Of a DNA stretch of 64,000 nt, positions 38,243 to 47,271 are shown in pieces. The DNA is taken from NCBI RefSeq assembly GCF_024748615.1, contig NZ_CP087168.1:930001-994000 (forward strand). The letters are read 5' to 3'. The notes under the pieces are model-generated. The model searched no databases. It saw nothing but the letters and a program-made list of their open reading frames with translations, and had not been told where the DNA came from. The position numbers and the translations under genes were made by a program. Source of the DNA: Pseudomonas sp. B21-048 (GTDB lineage Bacteria; Pseudomonadota; Gammaproteobacteria; Pseudomonadales; Pseudomonadaceae). The first letter of the stretch is position 1; the number at the start of each line of letters is the position of its first letter.

Positions 38243-39340
38243 GTGATGCTTCACAAGGTTGAGCTGCCTTACACCCGATTTCTATCCCCTGACGGCCAGT
38301 TACTCGGCAATCTTCCCGACTGGGCCGACGATTTCAATCTGTTGACGCGCCTGTATCGGCAGATGGTCCTGACCCGCCTTTTCGATCAGAAAGCTGTCGC
38401 CCTGCAACGCACCGGACGCATTGGCACCTACGCGCCGACCTTGGGTCAGGAAGCCATTGGCGTCGCGGTCGGCAGCCTGATGCACGCCGAAGACGTACTG
38501 ATCCCGTATTACCGCGACACCGCTGTGCAGTTGATGCGCGGCGTGCGCATGGAAGAAATCCTCTTGTATTGGGGCGGAGATGAACGTGGTAGCGACTTTG
38601 CCGACCCGGCGGTCGCTCAGGATTTCCCGATCTGTGTGCCGATCGCCACCCAGGCCCTGCATGCCTGCGGCGTCGCCAGCGCCTTCAAAATCCGTGGCGA
38701 GCATCGGGTCGCCGTCACTACGTGCGGCGACGGCGGAACCAGCAAAGGGGACTTCCTCGAGGCCCTCAACGTTGCTGGTGCCTGGCAGTTGCCGGTGGTG
38801 TTTGTGATCAACAACAACCAATGGGCAATCTCGGTGCCGCGACGCATTCAGTGCGGCGCCCCGACCCTGGCGCAGAAAGCCATTGGCGCCGGCTTCCACG
38901 GCGAGCAAGTCGACGGCAATGACATGCTCGCCGTTTACGACCGCATGCAAGCAGCCCTCGAACGGGCGCGCCACGGTAAAGGCCCGGTGTTGCTCGAATG
39001 CCTGAGCTATCGCCTCGGCGATCACACCACCGCCGACGATGCCACGCGCTACCGGTCGGCGGACGAGGTCAAACAGGCCTGGCTCGAAGAACCGATCAAA
39101 CGCCTGCAACGCTTCATGGCCGGGCAAGGCGTATGGGACGAGGGTCGCGAACAGGCACTGATCAGCGAATGCCAAGGCTTGGTGCAGGGGGCTGTGGATA
39201 ACTTCGAAGCGGCGGGCCTGCAGGCACCGGAATCGGTGATCGATCATGTCTACGCCCAGTGGCCGCAAGCCCTGGCCGAACAGCGCGAAGAATTTCTGGA
39301 GCGGGTGGCGCGCCGGACGGGAGGTTCGGGCCATGAGTAA
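38243..39340 (+). CDS. pdhA: 2-oxoacid dehydrogenase E1 alpha subunit (pyruvate / branched-chain type)
   Basis: The thiamin-diphosphate subunit of a 2-oxoacid dehydrogenase complex. In the 365 residues the ThDP motif runs from GDGGTSKGDFLEALN (about 165-179) to NNNQWAIS. The phosphorylation-loop equivalent is YRLGDHTTADDATRYR. It differs from P. putida BkdA1 in length and sequence and resembles P. aeruginosa PA3417. Its 3' end overlaps pdhB by 8 bp. An LDH-like gene upstream suggests branched-chain keto acids as possible substrates. Confidence 0.9.
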   Translation: MMLHKVELPYTRFLSPDGQLLGNLPDWADDFNLLTRLYRQMVLTRLFDQKAVALQRTGRIGTYAPTLGQEAIGVAVGSLMHAEDVLIPYYRDTAVQLMRGVRMEEILLYWGGDERGSDFADPAVAQDFPICVPIATQALHACGVASAFKIRGEHRVAVTTCGDGGTSKGDFLEALNVAGAWQLPVVFVINNNQWAISVPRRIQCGAPTLAQKAIGAGFHGEQVDGNDMLAVYDRMQAALERARHGKGPVLLECLSYRLGDHTTADDATRYRSADEVKQAWLEEPIKRLQRFMAGQGVWDEGREQALISECQGLVQGAVDNFEAAGLQAPESVIDHVYAQWPQALAEQREEFLERVARRTGGSGHE

Positions 39341-40322
39341 CGGTAAGGTGACGCTGCTGGAAGCGGTGAATCTGGCGTTGCATCGGGCCATGAGCGAAGA
39401 CGAAAACGTTATCGTCCTCGGTGAAGACGTCGGGGTGAATGGTGGCGTATTCCGCGCCACGCTGGGCCTGCGCGACAGCTTTGGTTTCAAGCGGGTGATC
39501 GACTCGCCGCTGGCCGAAACCATGCTCGGCGGGCTGGTGGTGGGCATGGCGGCCCAAGGCCTGAAACCGGTGGTGGAAATCCAGTTCATGGGATTCATCT
39601 ACGCCACCATGGAGCATCTGGTGTCCCACGCCAGTCGCATGCGCAACCGCACGCGCGGGCGGATCACCTGCCCGATGGTGATGCGCACGCCGATGGGCGC
39701 AGGGATTCGCGCACCGGAGCATCACAGCGAAAGCACCGAAGCGCTGTTCGCGCACATTCCGGGGCTGCGGGTGGTGATCCCGTCTTCGCCGGCCCGGGCC
39801 TATGGCTTGTTGCTCGCGGCCATTGACGACCCGGACCCGGTGATATTTCTCGAACCCACCCGACTCTATCGAATGAACCCGCAACCACTGCTGGATGACG
39901 GCAAGCGCCTGCCGCTGGACAGCTGTTTCACCCTGCGTGAAGGCAGCGACCTTACCTTGATCAGTTGGGGCGCCAGCGTGATGGAAACCCTGCAAGCCGC
40001 CACGCAACTGGCCGAGCAGGGCGTCTCGGCGGAAGTGATTGATGTCGCCAGTATCAAACCGCTGGACCTCGACACGATGGAAGCCTCGGTGCGCAAGACC
40101 GGTCGCTGCGTGATCGTGCATGAAGCGCCACGCTCCTGCGGGGTCGGCGCGGAAATCGCCGCGAGCCTCTACGAACGGGTATTTCTGGAATTGCAGGCAC
40201 CGATCCAGCGAGTCACCGCGCCAGACATCCCGCCGCCGCTGTATCGACTGGAATCGCTGTACATGCCCGGCGTCGAAGACATTCTTCATGCCTGCGACAC
40301 CGTCATGCAGCACTACCCCTGA
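39333..40322 (+). CDS. pdhB: 2-oxoacid dehydrogenase E1 beta subunit
   Basis: Partner of the alpha subunit in decarboxylation. The 329 residues show VIVLGEDVGVNGGVFRATLGL (split, about 27-47), the substrate channel motif VVEIQFMGFIYATMEHLV, PMVMRTPMGAGIRAPEHHSES and HEAPRSCGVGAEIAASL. The ATG at 39333 lies inside the last codons of pdhA, an ATGA-type coupling. pdhC follows after 28 bp. Confidence 0.93.
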   Translation: MSNGKVTLLEAVNLALHRAMSEDENVIVLGEDVGVNGGVFRATLGLRDSFGFKRVIDSPLAETMLGGLVVGMAAQGLKPVVEIQFMGFIYATMEHLVSHASRMRNRTRGRITCPMVMRTPMGAGIRAPEHHSESTEALFAHIPGLRVVIPSSPARAYGLLLAAIDDPDPVIFLEPTRLYRMNPQPLLDDGKRLPLDSCFTLREGSDLTLISWGASVMETLQAATQLAEQGVSAEVIDVASIKPLDLDTMEASVRKTGRCVIVHEAPRSCGVGAEIAASLYERVFLELQAPIQRVTAPDIPPPLYRLESLYMPGVEDILHACDTVMQHYP

Positions 40323-40350
40323 AGAGACGCCTGAGGCCGAGGAGGTTGCG

Positions 40351-41460
40351 ATGAAATATTTCAAACTGCCGGATCTGGGCGAAGGCTTGCAGGAGGCGGA
40401 AATCGTCCGCTGGCGCGTCAAGGTCGGCGATACCGTCAAGGCTGACCAACTGCTGGTGTCGGTGGAAACCGCCAAGGCGCTGGTGGACATTCCCGCGCCC
40501 TACGACGGCGTGGTGGCGAAAACATTCGGTGGCGAGGGCGACATCCTTCACGTTGGCGAACCTCTGCTAGGTTACGAAGGCGAAGCGGATGCGGGCACTG
40601 TGGTCGGGCGGCTTGAGGGCGGTGGTACGAATCAGGAGGATGCATTTTTCATCGGCGCTGCACCTTCGACTCGTGAGCACCTGGCGAACCGAGCTACGCC
40701 AGCGGTGCGTCAACTGGCTCGGCAGCTCGGTATTGAACTGAGCGCCTTGGTCGGCTCCGGTCAGGACGGCCAGATCACCCGCAGCGACGTGGAAAACGCG
40801 GCCCAGACCGAACGCGAACGCTTCGGCGGCGAGAAGCTGCGCGGAGTGCGACGCAGCATGGCGCTGAACATGGCCAGGTCCCATGCCGAAGTGGTGCCGG
40901 TGACGATTTTCGGTGATGCCGATCTGCATCGCTGGGGGCAGGCACGAGAACCGCTGATTCGTCTGGCCAAGGCCATGGCGGCGGCCTGCGCCATAGAACC
41001 GGTGCTCAACAGCGCCTTCGATGGCAAAACTCTGGCGCTCAAACAGCACGAACGGCTCGACCTGGGCATTGCCGTGGATACCCCGGACGGTTTGTTTGTG
41101 CCGGTGTTGCGCGATGTCGGTCAGCGCACCGCGGCGGATTTGAAAGAAGGTGTGATGCGACTGCGGGCCGATGTTCAGGCGCGCTCGATCCCGCCCCAGG
41201 AAATGATGGGCGCGACCCTGACCCTGTCGAACTTCGGCACCTTGTTCGGCCGCTACGCCAACCCGGTGGTGGTGCCGCCGCAAGTGGCGATCCTCGCCGC
41301 CGGGGCGATCCGCGATGAACCGGTGGCGGTCGAGGGGGCGGTGGTGGTGCATCCGATCCTGCCGTTGTCCCTGACCTTCGATCACCGTGTGGTCACCGGT
41401 GGCGAGGCGGCGCGATTCTTCAAGGCGTTGGTCGAGGCACTGGAACAACCCGAAGCTTAA
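40351..41460 (+). CDS. pdhC: Dihydrolipoamide acyltransferase (E2)
   Basis: Forms the complex core and carries the lipoyl arm. In the 369 residues an N-terminal lipoyl domain has K42 in VETAKALVDIP. An E3-binding domain follows (about 112-148; ATPAVRQLARQLGIELSAL). The catalytic CAT domain (about 155-369) ends in FDHRVVTGGEAARF, with the catalytic His; Thr stands where many E2s have Asp in DHRXXDG. A strong GGAGG precedes ATG 40351. No E3 gene lies in the window. Confidence 0.92.
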   Translation: MKYFKLPDLGEGLQEAEIVRWRVKVGDTVKADQLLVSVETAKALVDIPAPYDGVVAKTFGGEGDILHVGEPLLGYEGEADAGTVVGRLEGGGTNQEDAFFIGAAPSTREHLANRATPAVRQLARQLGIELSALVGSGQDGQITRSDVENAAQTERERFGGEKLRGVRRSMALNMARSHAEVVPVTIFGDADLHRWGQAREPLIRLAKAMAAACAIEPVLNSAFDGKTLALKQHERLDLGIAVDTPDGLFVPVLRDVGQRTAADLKEGVMRLRADVQARSIPPQEMMGATLTLSNFGTLFGRYANPVVVPPQVAILAAGAIRDEPVAVEGAVVVHPILPLSLTFDHRVVTGGEAARFFKALVEALEQPEA

Positions 41461-41476
41461 GTTTTCCACAGGCATG

Positions 41477-41508
41477 AAAAAGGCCCTGAGTCATTTGACT
41501 CAGGGCCT
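41477..41508. terminator. Bidirectional terminator between pdhC and yebG
   Basis: AGGCCCTGAGTCA (41481-41493) and TGACTCAGGGCCT (41496-41508) form a perfect 13-bp stem with a two-base centre. The A-run on the left gives a T-run for the yebG transcript; the pdhC side has only a weak ATTC tail. Confidence 0.88.
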
Positions 41509-41526
41509 ATTCAATTCGGGCATTGC

Positions 41527-41874
41527 TTACTTTGGCGTCTTGGCGGCTTTGGCTGGCTTGGTCGGCTCAGCGCCCGTCGCTTCAACAGGTGCAGCGACTT
41601 CAACCGGTTCAGTCACTTCGGCTGGCACATTGAGTAATTCGGACAGCGCGTCCGGCTGGCTCTTGAACGCCTTGGCGAACACATCGCGGTTTTTCGCCAT
41701 GTAGATCCCGGCTTCTTCCACTTGCTGTTCGGTCAGGGACGGAACGGCTTTTTGCAACACTTCAGCCAGTAATTCGGCCAGTTCGAGCATTTTGTCATGA
41801 CGGTCAGCTTCGGCTTTATCCATGAACAAGCGCTCCAGATCTCGGCTGCTGCGGTATACCACTTCGACGGCCAT
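41527..41874 (-). CDS. yebG: YebG-family SOS protein
   Basis: A 115-residue protein. The N-terminal core (MAVEVVYRSSRDLERLFMD, DRHDKMLELAELLAEVL, EEAGIYMAKNRDVFAKAF) is the YebG family; the tail after residue 85 is Ala/Pro/Val-rich and low-complexity (VEVAAPVEATGAEPTKPAK). E. coli YebG is DNA-damage inducible with unknown biochemical role. A consensus LexA box 44 bp upstream predicts SOS control here. Confidence 0.92.
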   Translation of the reverse strand: MAVEVVYRSSRDLERLFMDKAEADRHDKMLELAELLAEVLQKAVPSLTEQQVEEAGIYMAKNRDVFAKAFKSQPDALSELLNVPAEVTEPVEVAAPVEATGAEPTKPAKAAKTPK

Positions 41875-41917
41875 TCACCACCTCACATGCCTTCACATTA
41901 GTTGTCTGTTTCGACTA

Positions 41918-41933
41918 CTGTATTTATATACAG
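41918..41933. promoter_or_regulatory. LexA SOS box upstream of yebG
   Basis: CTGTATTTATATACAG matches the gammaproteobacterial LexA consensus CTGT-N8-ACAG with an AT-rich centre. It lies in the yebG promoter region. The psiE start is 275 bp away on the other side. Confidence 0.9.
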
Positions 41934-42024
41934 CGAAAAGGATAAGCGAATCCCAGCGCTTTGGGTAGTGGCTTTTTAATGTAGACCGATTTCAGGGTTT
42001 GTCAGGTGAACTGTATCGGACGCT

Positions 42025-42067
42025 GTAGGAGCGAGCGGTGCGGCGATCCGACTTGCCCGCGAAGGCG
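42025..42067. repeat. Single unpaired REP (GTAGGAGCGAG type)
   Basis: GTAGGAGCGAGCGGTGCGG followed by CGATCCGACTTGCCCGCGAA and GGCG matches one arm of the REPIN at 15188-15306. No inverted partner follows within 150 bp, so this is a solo REP in the yebG-psiE gap. Confidence 0.82.
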
Positions 42068-42207
42068 TCCGTCCTGATGCCACTCACGTGTCTCATATCA
42101 CGCAGCCATCATCTCACCCAACAGTATCTGGCCTTTTTTCTGCATGCAGAACAACCGTCACGTCCAACCCGCATCATCCGCTCGAATCGAGCTAAGGAAC
42201 CATCATC

Positions 42208-42708
42208 GTGAAAATCAACTGGGCCGAGAATCTGCGGCAGAACGTGCACCAACTGGCCGAGTCCCTGGGCAACCTGTTCGTCGAGACCTTCCACTACCTC
42301 GCGCTGTTCGCCATCGGTGCAGTCACCGCGTGGGCGGCGGTGATGGAATTCTTGCAGATGATCGAGGCGGGGCACATCAAGATCGATGACATCTTGCTGC
42401 TGTTCATCTACCTGGAACTGGGGGCGATGGTCGGGATTTACTTCAAGACCAACCACATGCCGGTGCGCTTCCTGATCTACGTGGCGATCACCGCACTGAC
42501 GCGGCTGCTGATCTCCAACGTCTCGCACCACAATCCGCCAGACGTGGGGATTATCTACCTGTGCGGCGGGATTCTGCTGCTGGCGTTTGCGATTCTGGTG
42601 GTGCGTTACGCCTCGTCGCAATTCCCTTCGGTGAAGATCGAACACCCGCAGCGCAAGATCGGTGCGGGTTCCGGTGAGCATCCCGAAGTGGAGAAGGGCG
42701 AGCTTTAA
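42208..42708 (+). CDS. psiE: Phosphate-starvation-inducible PsiE-family membrane protein
   Basis: A 166-residue inner-membrane protein with four hydrophobic segments (FHYLALFAIGAVTAWAAVM, DDILLLFIYLELGAMVGIYF, VRFLIYVAITALTRLLI, VGIIYLCGGILLLAFAILVV). The PsiE family is induced by phosphate starvation in E. coli; the role is unknown. No clear Pho box could be found upstream. Its stop overlaps the end of the convergent DUF3509 gene by 4 bp. Confidence 0.87.
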   Translation: MKINWAENLRQNVHQLAESLGNLFVETFHYLALFAIGAVTAWAAVMEFLQMIEAGHIKIDDILLLFIYLELGAMVGIYFKTNHMPVRFLIYVAITALTRLLISNVSHHNPPDVGIIYLCGGILLLAFAILVVRYASSQFPSVKIEHPQRKIGAGSGEHPEVEKGEL

Positions 42709-43022
42709 AGCCCCATTGAAGGTCGGGGCCGGGATTTGACCAAGGGCGGCGGCGGGTTGCGATTGTCGCCGTCGGTCATGGCTTCGAGGATGGCCACGGC
42801 GCTGTGGCCCTGTTCGATGGCGATGCCGAATTGAATGCTTTGCACCAGGCGTTTGAGGCGCTTGGGATCATTGCGCTGTTCGGCGCTGATCATCCGTTTG
42901 GCCACCACGCGGCCACTTTTGGAGAGGGTCAGCATGATGCTGCCGTCCAGACCCTGAATGCTCAGGTTGACTTGATAATCCGGTGCAAAGGCATCGGTAA
43001 TGAGCTGAAAAGGGTTGTCCAT
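42705..43022 (-). CDS. DUF3509 domain-containing protein
   Basis: A 105-residue pseudomonad-specific protein. FAPDYQVNLSIQGLDGSIML, GRVVAKRMISAEQRNDPKRL and LVQSIQFGIAIEQGHSAVAI are family features. The Pro-rich tail NPPPPLVKSRPRPSMGL is probably disordered. Function is unknown. It converges with psiE and overlaps its last 4 bp. Confidence 0.85.
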   Translation of the reverse strand: MDNPFQLITDAFAPDYQVNLSIQGLDGSIMLTLSKSGRVVAKRMISAEQRNDPKRLKRLVQSIQFGIAIEQGHSAVAILEAMTDGDNRNPPPPLVKSRPRPSMGL

Positions 43023-43232
43023 AATGCGTCACTGCCTGATTGAACGTGCAGTTGTTGACGGCCGTGATCGGGATTAGTTCGCAACACCAGACCACCGGCC
43101 TTCCATGTTCATGTGCTTTCATCCGTGTTGCGTAAGGGATATAGCAAGGTGCATGCCGGAAAAATTGTCGAACAATGGATACGGCAAAAAAATGGCGGGT
43201 ACTCTGGCCCGCCTTCTTTTTGCCTGCCCGTT

Positions 43233-44534
43233 TCAGGGCATGAACGAGTAGATGATCGCAGACAGTGCAATCAAGCCGATCAATACCACGAACACGTTCG
43301 AGGCCTGATTCGAGTACTGGCGCAACGCCGGCACGCGGCGGATGGCGTACATCGGCATCAGGAACAACAGGCACGCGATGATCGGTCCGCCGAGGGTTTC
43401 GATCATGCCCAGGATGCTTGGATTGAAGGTCGCGACGGCCCAGCAGCTGAGGATCATGAACAGCGCAGTGACTCGGTTCAGCCAACTGCTGGACATGACG
43501 CGACCACGGCCACGCAGGCTTTTCACGATCAGGCCCTGAAAACCTTCGCTGGCGCCGATGTAATGGCCGAGGAAGGATTTGGTGATCGCCACCAGCGCAA
43601 TCAACGGCGCCGCGTAAGCGATGACCGGGGTCTGGAAGTGGTTGGCCAGGTACGACAGGATCGAAATGTTCTGCGCCTTCGCGGCGGCCAAATCAGCCGG
43701 GGACAGCGCCAGCACGCAGCTGAAGCAGAAGAACATCACCGTCACCACCATCATCGCGTGGGCGATGGCGAGGATGCCGCTGCTTTTGCGTTCGGCTTGC
43801 TCGCCGTAACGCTGTTTCTGATCGACGGCGAAGGCGGAGATGATCGGCGAATGGTTGAACGAGAACACCATTACCGGGATCGCCAGCCACAAGGTCTTGA
43901 AGAACAGCGGCAGCGGCATGCCTTCACTGGCGGTGGCGAAGAATGCGCCGTTCCAGTTCGGGATCAGGCTGACGCCGAGCAGCAGCAACGCCGCGACGAA
44001 CGGGTAAACCAGCACGCTCATGCATTTGACGATGACGCCCTGACCACAACGTACGATCGCCATCAGGCCGAGAATCAGCCCCAGCGACAGAATCGCCCGA
44101 GGAGGCGGGGTCATGTGCAACTGGTGCTCCATGAGGCTGCTCAGGGTGTTGGTCAGCGCCACGCTGTACACCAGCAAAATCGGGAAGATCGCGAAGAAAT
44201 ACAGCAGCGTGATCAGCTTGCCGGCACCGATGCCGAAGTGTTCTTCCACCACTTCGGTAATGTCCCCGGAACGGCCGGACAACACGAAGCGCGTCAGGCC
44301 ACGGTGGGCGAAGAAGGTCATCGGAAAGGCCAGTACCGCCAGGAGCAGCAGCGGCCAGAAACCACCGACACCGGCGTTGATCGGCAGGAACAGCGTGCCG
44401 GCGCCAATCGCCGTGCCATAGAGGCCGAGCATCCAGGTGGTGTCGTGTTTGCTCCAGCCTTTGTGGGTTATTTCGCTATTGCGGGTCAGGTCTACAGCAG
44501 GATTATCGGCAGCAGGTGTACGTACATCGGTCAT
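43233..44534 (-). CDS. HAAAP-family serine transporter (SdaC-like)
   Basis: A 433-residue integral membrane protein with about 11 hydrophobic segments. GLYGTAIGAGTLFLPINAG (about 37-55) is the signature of the hydroxy/aromatic amino acid permease family, and VFSFNHSPIISAFAVDQKQR and SFLGHYIGASEGFQG are SdaC-like. It should import serine with protons. It follows sdaA by 63 bp on the same strand, a serine uptake-and-deamination unit. GAGGC precedes ATG 44534. Confidence 0.9.
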   Translation of the reverse strand: MTDVRTPAADNPAVDLTRNSEITHKGWSKHDTTWMLGLYGTAIGAGTLFLPINAGVGGFWPLLLLAVLAFPMTFFAHRGLTRFVLSGRSGDITEVVEEHFGIGAGKLITLLYFFAIFPILLVYSVALTNTLSSLMEHQLHMTPPPRAILSLGLILGLMAIVRCGQGVIVKCMSVLVYPFVAALLLLGVSLIPNWNGAFFATASEGMPLPLFFKTLWLAIPVMVFSFNHSPIISAFAVDQKQRYGEQAERKSSGILAIAHAMMVVTVMFFCFSCVLALSPADLAAAKAQNISILSYLANHFQTPVIAYAAPLIALVAITKSFLGHYIGASEGFQGLIVKSLRGRGRVMSSSWLNRVTALFMILSCWAVATFNPSILGMIETLGGPIIACLLFLMPMYAIRRVPALRQYSNQASNVFVVLIGLIALSAIIYSFMP

Positions 44535-44597
44535 CGTTTTTGCCTCGTTATTATTCTTGCTCGGGCTCACGTGTTGCGAACGGTCAGGGAATGCTCC

Positions 44598-45974
44598 TCA
44601 GCACTCCACCCAGCTCACCGCCAGGCCGCCCCGTGAAGTTTCTTTGTATTTGTCGTGCATGTCGGCGCCGGTATCGCGCATGGTGCGGATCACCCGATCC
44701 AGGGAAATGAAGTGTTTGCCGTCGCCGCGCAGGGCCATTTGCGTTGCGTTGATTGCCTTCACCGCAGCGATTGCGTTGCGCTCGATGCAAGGCACCTGCA
44801 CCAGGCCGCCGACCGGATCGCAGGTCAGGCCGAGGTTGTGTTCCAGGCCGATTTCGGCGGCGTTTTCCAGTTGCTCGGGAGTCGCTCCGAGCACGTCCGC
44901 CAAACCGGCGGCAGCCATGGCGCAGGCGGAACCGACTTCACCCTGACAGCCGACTTCGGCGCCGGAGATCGAGGCGTTTTTCTTGCAGAGAATGCCTACA
45001 GCGGCAGCGCCCAAAAAGAACGCCACGACGTCATCGTCTGACGCGTCCGGGTTGAATTTCATGTAGTAGTGCAGCACGGCGGGAATGATCCCTGCCGCCC
45101 CGTTTGTAGGCGCGGTCACCATGCGTCCGCCCGCCGCGTTTTCTTCGTTCACGGCGAGGGCGAACAGGTTGACCCACTCCATGGCTGACAGGGTGGAGCT
45201 GATGACATTGGGTTTGCCGATTTCCAACAGGCTGCGGTGCAATTTCGCGGCGCGGCGCGGCACATTCAGACCGCCGGGCAGGATGCCTTCGTGACGCAAG
45301 CCTTGCTCGACGCATTCACGCATCACCGACCAGATATGCAGCAACCCCTGGCGGATCTCGGCGTCACTGCGCCAGGCCCGTTCGTTGGCCATCATCAGCT
45401 CGGAAACCCGCAGGCCGTGCTGGTTGCAGAGCTTGAGCAATTCGGCGGCGCTGGAGAAATCGTACGGCAGGACTACATCGCTGGTCGGCGCAATGCCGGA
45501 CTCGGCTTCAGCGGCTTCGATGATGAAACCACCGCCCACCGAGTAGTACGTTTGCTCGAACAATTCATCGGTTTCGCCGAAGGCTGTCAGCGACATGGCG
45601 TTGGGGTGGTAGGGCAGGCTCTCGTCCAGCAACAGGAGATCGTGCTGCCAGTTGAAGGCAATGGTCGATTTACCGGCCAGACTCAGTTCGCCGGTTTCAC
45701 GCAAGGTCTGGATTCGGCTGTCGATGGAGGTCGGATCAATGCTGTCTGGCCATTCGCCCATCAGGCCTATGACGCAGGCACGGTCGGTTGCGTGGCCGAC
45801 GCCAGTGGCCGAAAGGGAGCCGTAGAGGCGGATTTCTACCCGCCGTACGTCGGCCAGTAAATGTTGCTCAATCAGTGCTTGGGCGAAGGTTGCGGCGGCG
45901 CGCATCGGGCCGACGGTGTGGGAACTGGACGGGCCGATGCCGACTTTGAAAAGATCAAAAACACTGATAGCCAT
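44598..45974 (-). CDS. sdaA: L-serine ammonia-lyase (iron-sulfur type)
   Basis: Deaminates serine to pyruvate using a [4Fe-4S] cluster. The 458 residues carry an N-terminal domain with [18 protein letters not shown] (9-26) and a C-terminal domain. The cluster cysteines lie in [20 protein letters not shown], then [11 protein letters not shown], then [10 protein letters not shown]. The start MAISVFDLF is typical; an in-frame extension of 101 codons upstream has no support. It is divergent from a LysR gene, which probably regulates it. Confidence 0.95.
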   Translation of the reverse strand: MAISVFDLFKVGIGPSSSHTVGPMRAAATFAQALIEQHLLADVRRVEIRLYGSLSATGVGHATDRACVIGLMGEWPDSIDPTSIDSRIQTLRETGELSLAGKSTIAFNWQHDLLLLDESLPYHPNAMSLTAFGETDELFEQTYYSVGGGFIIEAAEAESGIAPTSDVVLPYDFSSAAELLKLCNQHGLRVSELMMANERAWRSDAEIRQGLLHIWSVMRECVEQGLRHEGILPGGLNVPRRAAKLHRSLLEIGKPNVISSTLSAMEWVNLFALAVNEENAAGGRMVTAPTNGAAGIIPAVLHYYMKFNPDASDDDVVAFFLGAAAVGILCKKNASISGAEVGCQGEVGSACAMAAAGLADVLGATPEQLENAAEIGLEHNLGLTCDPVGGLVQVPCIERNAIAAVKAINATQMALRGDGKHFISLDRVIRTMRDTGADMHDKYKETSRGGLAVSWVEC

Positions 45975-46109
45975 GCTAAAGCCTATACAAGCAATGGAAG
46001 AGAAATCGCTGCCATTTTTGTAGGCCGAGCGCAATGTCGGCGATACTGCCTCTCTCGGTCCTACGTGACCAACGAAACTTTCTAAGACAGCCTTTAGCAG
46101 GACTAAACA

Positions 46110-47057
46110 ATGAGTCGCCAATTGCATGCCCAGACTTACGTCTGGCTGCACGTGTTTTCGTGTGCCGCGCGGCACTTGTCCTTCACCCGTTGCGCCGAAG
46201 AACTGCACATCACGCCGGGGGCAGTCAGTCAGCAAATTCGGCAACTGGAAGAGCGGCTGGGTTTTCGCCTGTTTCATCGTCGCGCCCGGGGCGTGGAATT
46301 GAGCGCCGAAGGCCAGCGATTGGCTATCACCGTTAACGAAGCCTACGGCAGCATCGATGCGGAATTGCGACGATTGGATGCGGGAATGATCAGCGGGATT
46401 TTGCGGTTACGCTCGATTCCCTCGTTCCTGAGCAAATGGCTGACCCCGCGCCTGCCGCGTTTACAACAGCGCTTTCCGGACATTCAGTTGCGGCTGGTGG
46501 CCGAGGACAGCAGCGTGCCGTTGCATGAAGGGGATTTCGATTTGGCCATCGACCTCAATGACGGCAGTTATCCTGGATTGTTATCCACAGCCTTGTTGGA
46601 TGAGCAGATCTTTCCGGTGTGTGCCCCCAGCCTGTTGCGCGCAAGACCGCCACTGCACGGCCCGGCGGATCTGATGCATTTTCCGTTGCTGCACGATATC
46701 ACCGCCTGGCGTGGTAGTTTTGAATATGCGGAGTGGGAGTTTTATCTCAACGCCATCGGCTTTGCAGGCGCGGATGTGCGGCGCGGGCATACTTTCAATC
46801 GCAATCACCTGACCATCGAAGCGGCCATTGCCGGGATGGGCGTGGCGATTGCGCGGCGAACGCTGCTCAACGATGAACTGGAGCGTGGGACGTTGATCGT
46901 GCCGTTTGGCTTGGCGGTGCCCAATCACAAGCGTTACGTGCTGCTCTATGCGCCGGGCGCGCTGAGTCATCCGGGCGTACGCGCGGTGCATGACTGGCTG
47001 GTGGAAGAGGCGGGGATATTTCGTAGTCTGCATCCGCTGGCGGAGCGGCAGATGTGA
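46110..47057 (+). CDS. LysR-type regulator (GcvA-like), probable regulator of serine catabolism
   Basis: The 315 residues have an N-terminal winged HTH (about 12-70; LSFTRCAEELHITPGAVSQQ) and a periplasmic-binding-like effector domain (about 95-300; LRSIPSFLSKWLTPRLP, DFDLAIDLNDGSYPG). The tail is GcvA-like. Divergence from sdaA with 135 bp between suggests control of serine uptake and deamination. The inducer is unknown. Confidence 0.82.
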   Translation: MSRQLHAQTYVWLHVFSCAARHLSFTRCAEELHITPGAVSQQIRQLEERLGFRLFHRRARGVELSAEGQRLAITVNEAYGSIDAELRRLDAGMISGILRLRSIPSFLSKWLTPRLPRLQQRFPDIQLRLVAEDSSVPLHEGDFDLAIDLNDGSYPGLLSTALLDEQIFPVCAPSLLRARPPLHGPADLMHFPLLHDITAWRGSFEYAEWEFYLNAIGFAGADVRRGHTFNRNHLTIEAAIAGMGVAIARRTLLNDELERGTLIVPFGLAVPNHKRYVLLYAPGALSHPGVRAVHDWLVEEAGIFRSLHPLAERQM

Positions 47058-47224
47058 GCAGCTAAGACATCAAGCAGGGGCGACCGAACTCCCGACATTA
47101 ACAGCGCTTTTGCCCGTTGTCCGGCTTTTTTTACGTATGAATATTTATCTTTTTTTAGGGGTTGAATTATCCAGCGTACACACCGATTGTGTAACCAAGA
47201 GGTCACGGTGATGACGCCCAAGGG

Positions 47225-47253
47225 GCTAGCTGACCGGCCTCTCGCGAGCTAGC
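47225..47253 (+). other. Hairpin with GCTAGCT arms in the leader of the RaiA/HPF gene
   Basis: GCTAGCT (47225-47231) and AGCTAGC (47247-47253) bracket a 15-nt loop, ending 18 bp before the start codon and just ahead of the GGGAT ribosome-binding site. It may control translation. The 214-bp gap before it also has AT-rich stretches around 47120-47160 that could be a promoter. Confidence 0.4.
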
Positions 47254-47271
47254 TGAAATAAGGGATGAACT

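Noticed and set aside
42068..42207. Pho box upstream of psiE
   Set aside because: No pair of CTGTCAT-like repeats with the proper spacing was found.
43113..44636. A 507-codon open frame opposite the serine transporter
   Set aside because: It is Gln/Arg/His-rich, typical of an antisense reading of a membrane protein gene, with no domain.
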